From Spartobacteria bacterium (lineage in GTDB: Bacteria > Verrucomicrobiota > Verrucomicrobiia > Chthoniobacterales > Chthoniobacteraceae), in contig JANXWU010000318.1 of NCBI GenBank assembly GCA_025350985.1, positions 1 to 5,658 on the forward strand: a stretch of DNA of 5,658 nucleotides. Direction: 5' to 3'. Within the stretch, counting starts at the first letter, position 1. Every line of letters starts with the position of its first letter. Below, one piece after another: positions 5,378 to 5,658 of this stretch. The notes beneath the pieces are model-generated. The model searched no databases. It saw only the letters and a program-made list of their open reading frames with translations, and was not told the DNA's origin. The translations under genes and the position numbers were made by a program.

Positions 5378-5658
5378 CTACTTCAAGTCCAAGTCCGCCG
5401 GCTTCACGCCTTTCTTGAAGCTACCAAAACCGAACGCCAGCGGTTTGTATTCCCCCACGAGTTCAACATTCGCCTTTTCCGGCACCTTCAAGCCGGTCAA
5501 TTGAAACGCCGCGTTGACCAGCAGCCGACGCAGAGCGTCGTTGGTCAGGTCAGTCGAAGATCCCATCGTCGTCGCAAATGCCTTGCCGGTTTTCCCGCCG
5601 GGAAGCTGATAACTCTTCGTCCACGCCACCGGCATCATTGGATTGTTTTTCGCACCTG
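5378..5658 (-). CDS. ThuA-like domain protein, C-terminal part (5' end outside window)
   Basis: On the minus strand the frame is open from the window edge to a TAG (5380-5378), giving 92 visible residues. It contains NNPMMPVAWTKSY, then GGKTGKAFATTMGSSTDLTN, ALRRLLVNAAFQLTGL, VELVGEYKPLAFGFGSFKKG and a VKPADL end. This series (PVAW..Y, TTMG...D..N...RRLLVNA, GFG..KKGV.P.DL) is what I recall from the C-terminal end of ThuA-like proteins abundant in Planctomycetota and Verrucomicrobiota. Those proteins have a glutamine-amidotransferase-like fold, are often exported and tend to occur near sugar-catabolism or heme-containing dehydrogenase genes; their biochemical activity is mostly untested. The methionine at 5638 is internal, because the coding frame continues upstream through it. 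The N-terminus, any signal peptide and most of the domain lie outside the window. The gene converges on khpA. Confidence 0.75.
   Translation of the reverse strand, partial: GAKNNPMMPVAWTKSYQLPGGKTGKAFATTMGSSTDLTNDALRRLLVNAAFQLTGLKVPEKANVELVGEYKPLAFGFGSFKKGVKPADLDLK

Noticed and set aside
1..5658. CRISPR arrays, tRNA/rRNA genes, insertion sequences, toxin-antitoxin or phage-defence genes
   Set aside because: No direct-repeat array, cloverleaf, transposase motif or defence-type domain was seen on either strand.

Overview
The window reads as an ordinary chromosomal segment of a GC-rich bacterium, most likely a member of the Verrucomicrobiota or a close PVC relative. That placement is inference. 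It rests on the partial ThuA-type protein at the right edge, a palindrome between rpsP and khpA that resembles a dispersed repeat I associate with such genomes, and start regions that mostly lack Shine-Dalgarno sequences. No 16S rRNA or other decisive marker is present.

Layout, left to right: the C-terminal end of a DUF502-type membrane protein (1-198, +); a 173-base gap with no recognised element; a 61-residue protein of unknown function (372-557, +) closed by a strong intrinsic terminator (582-626); purB, adenylosuccinate lyase (681-1988, +); a probable lipoprotein polysaccharide deacetylase with a C-terminal Ig-like domain (2072-3367, +); ffh, the SRP GTPase (3389-4729, +); rpsP, ribosomal protein S16 (4776-5030, +); a hairpin repeat at the rpsP stop codon (5030-5052); khpA, a KH-domain RNA-binding protein (5116-5358, +); and, converging from the right, the C-terminal end of a ThuA-like protein (5378 to the window edge, -).

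The genes from purB to khpA all lie on the plus strand with gaps of 83, 21, 46 and 85 bases and no clear terminator between them, so they could be co-transcribed. The ffh-rpsP-khpA part is the start of the widespread translation and secretion cluster that usually continues with rimM, trmD and rplS. Here it stops at khpA and meets a convergent gene 19 bases later. purB (purine synthesis) and the envelope deacetylase have no obvious functional link to that cluster.

I found no convincing previously undescribed system. The points worth a second look are the small terminator-bounded gene, the hairpin repeat at the rpsP stop, the shortened ribosomal cluster, the scarcity of Shine-Dalgarno sites with a possible leaderless purB start, and the envelope deacetylase placed between purB and ffh.
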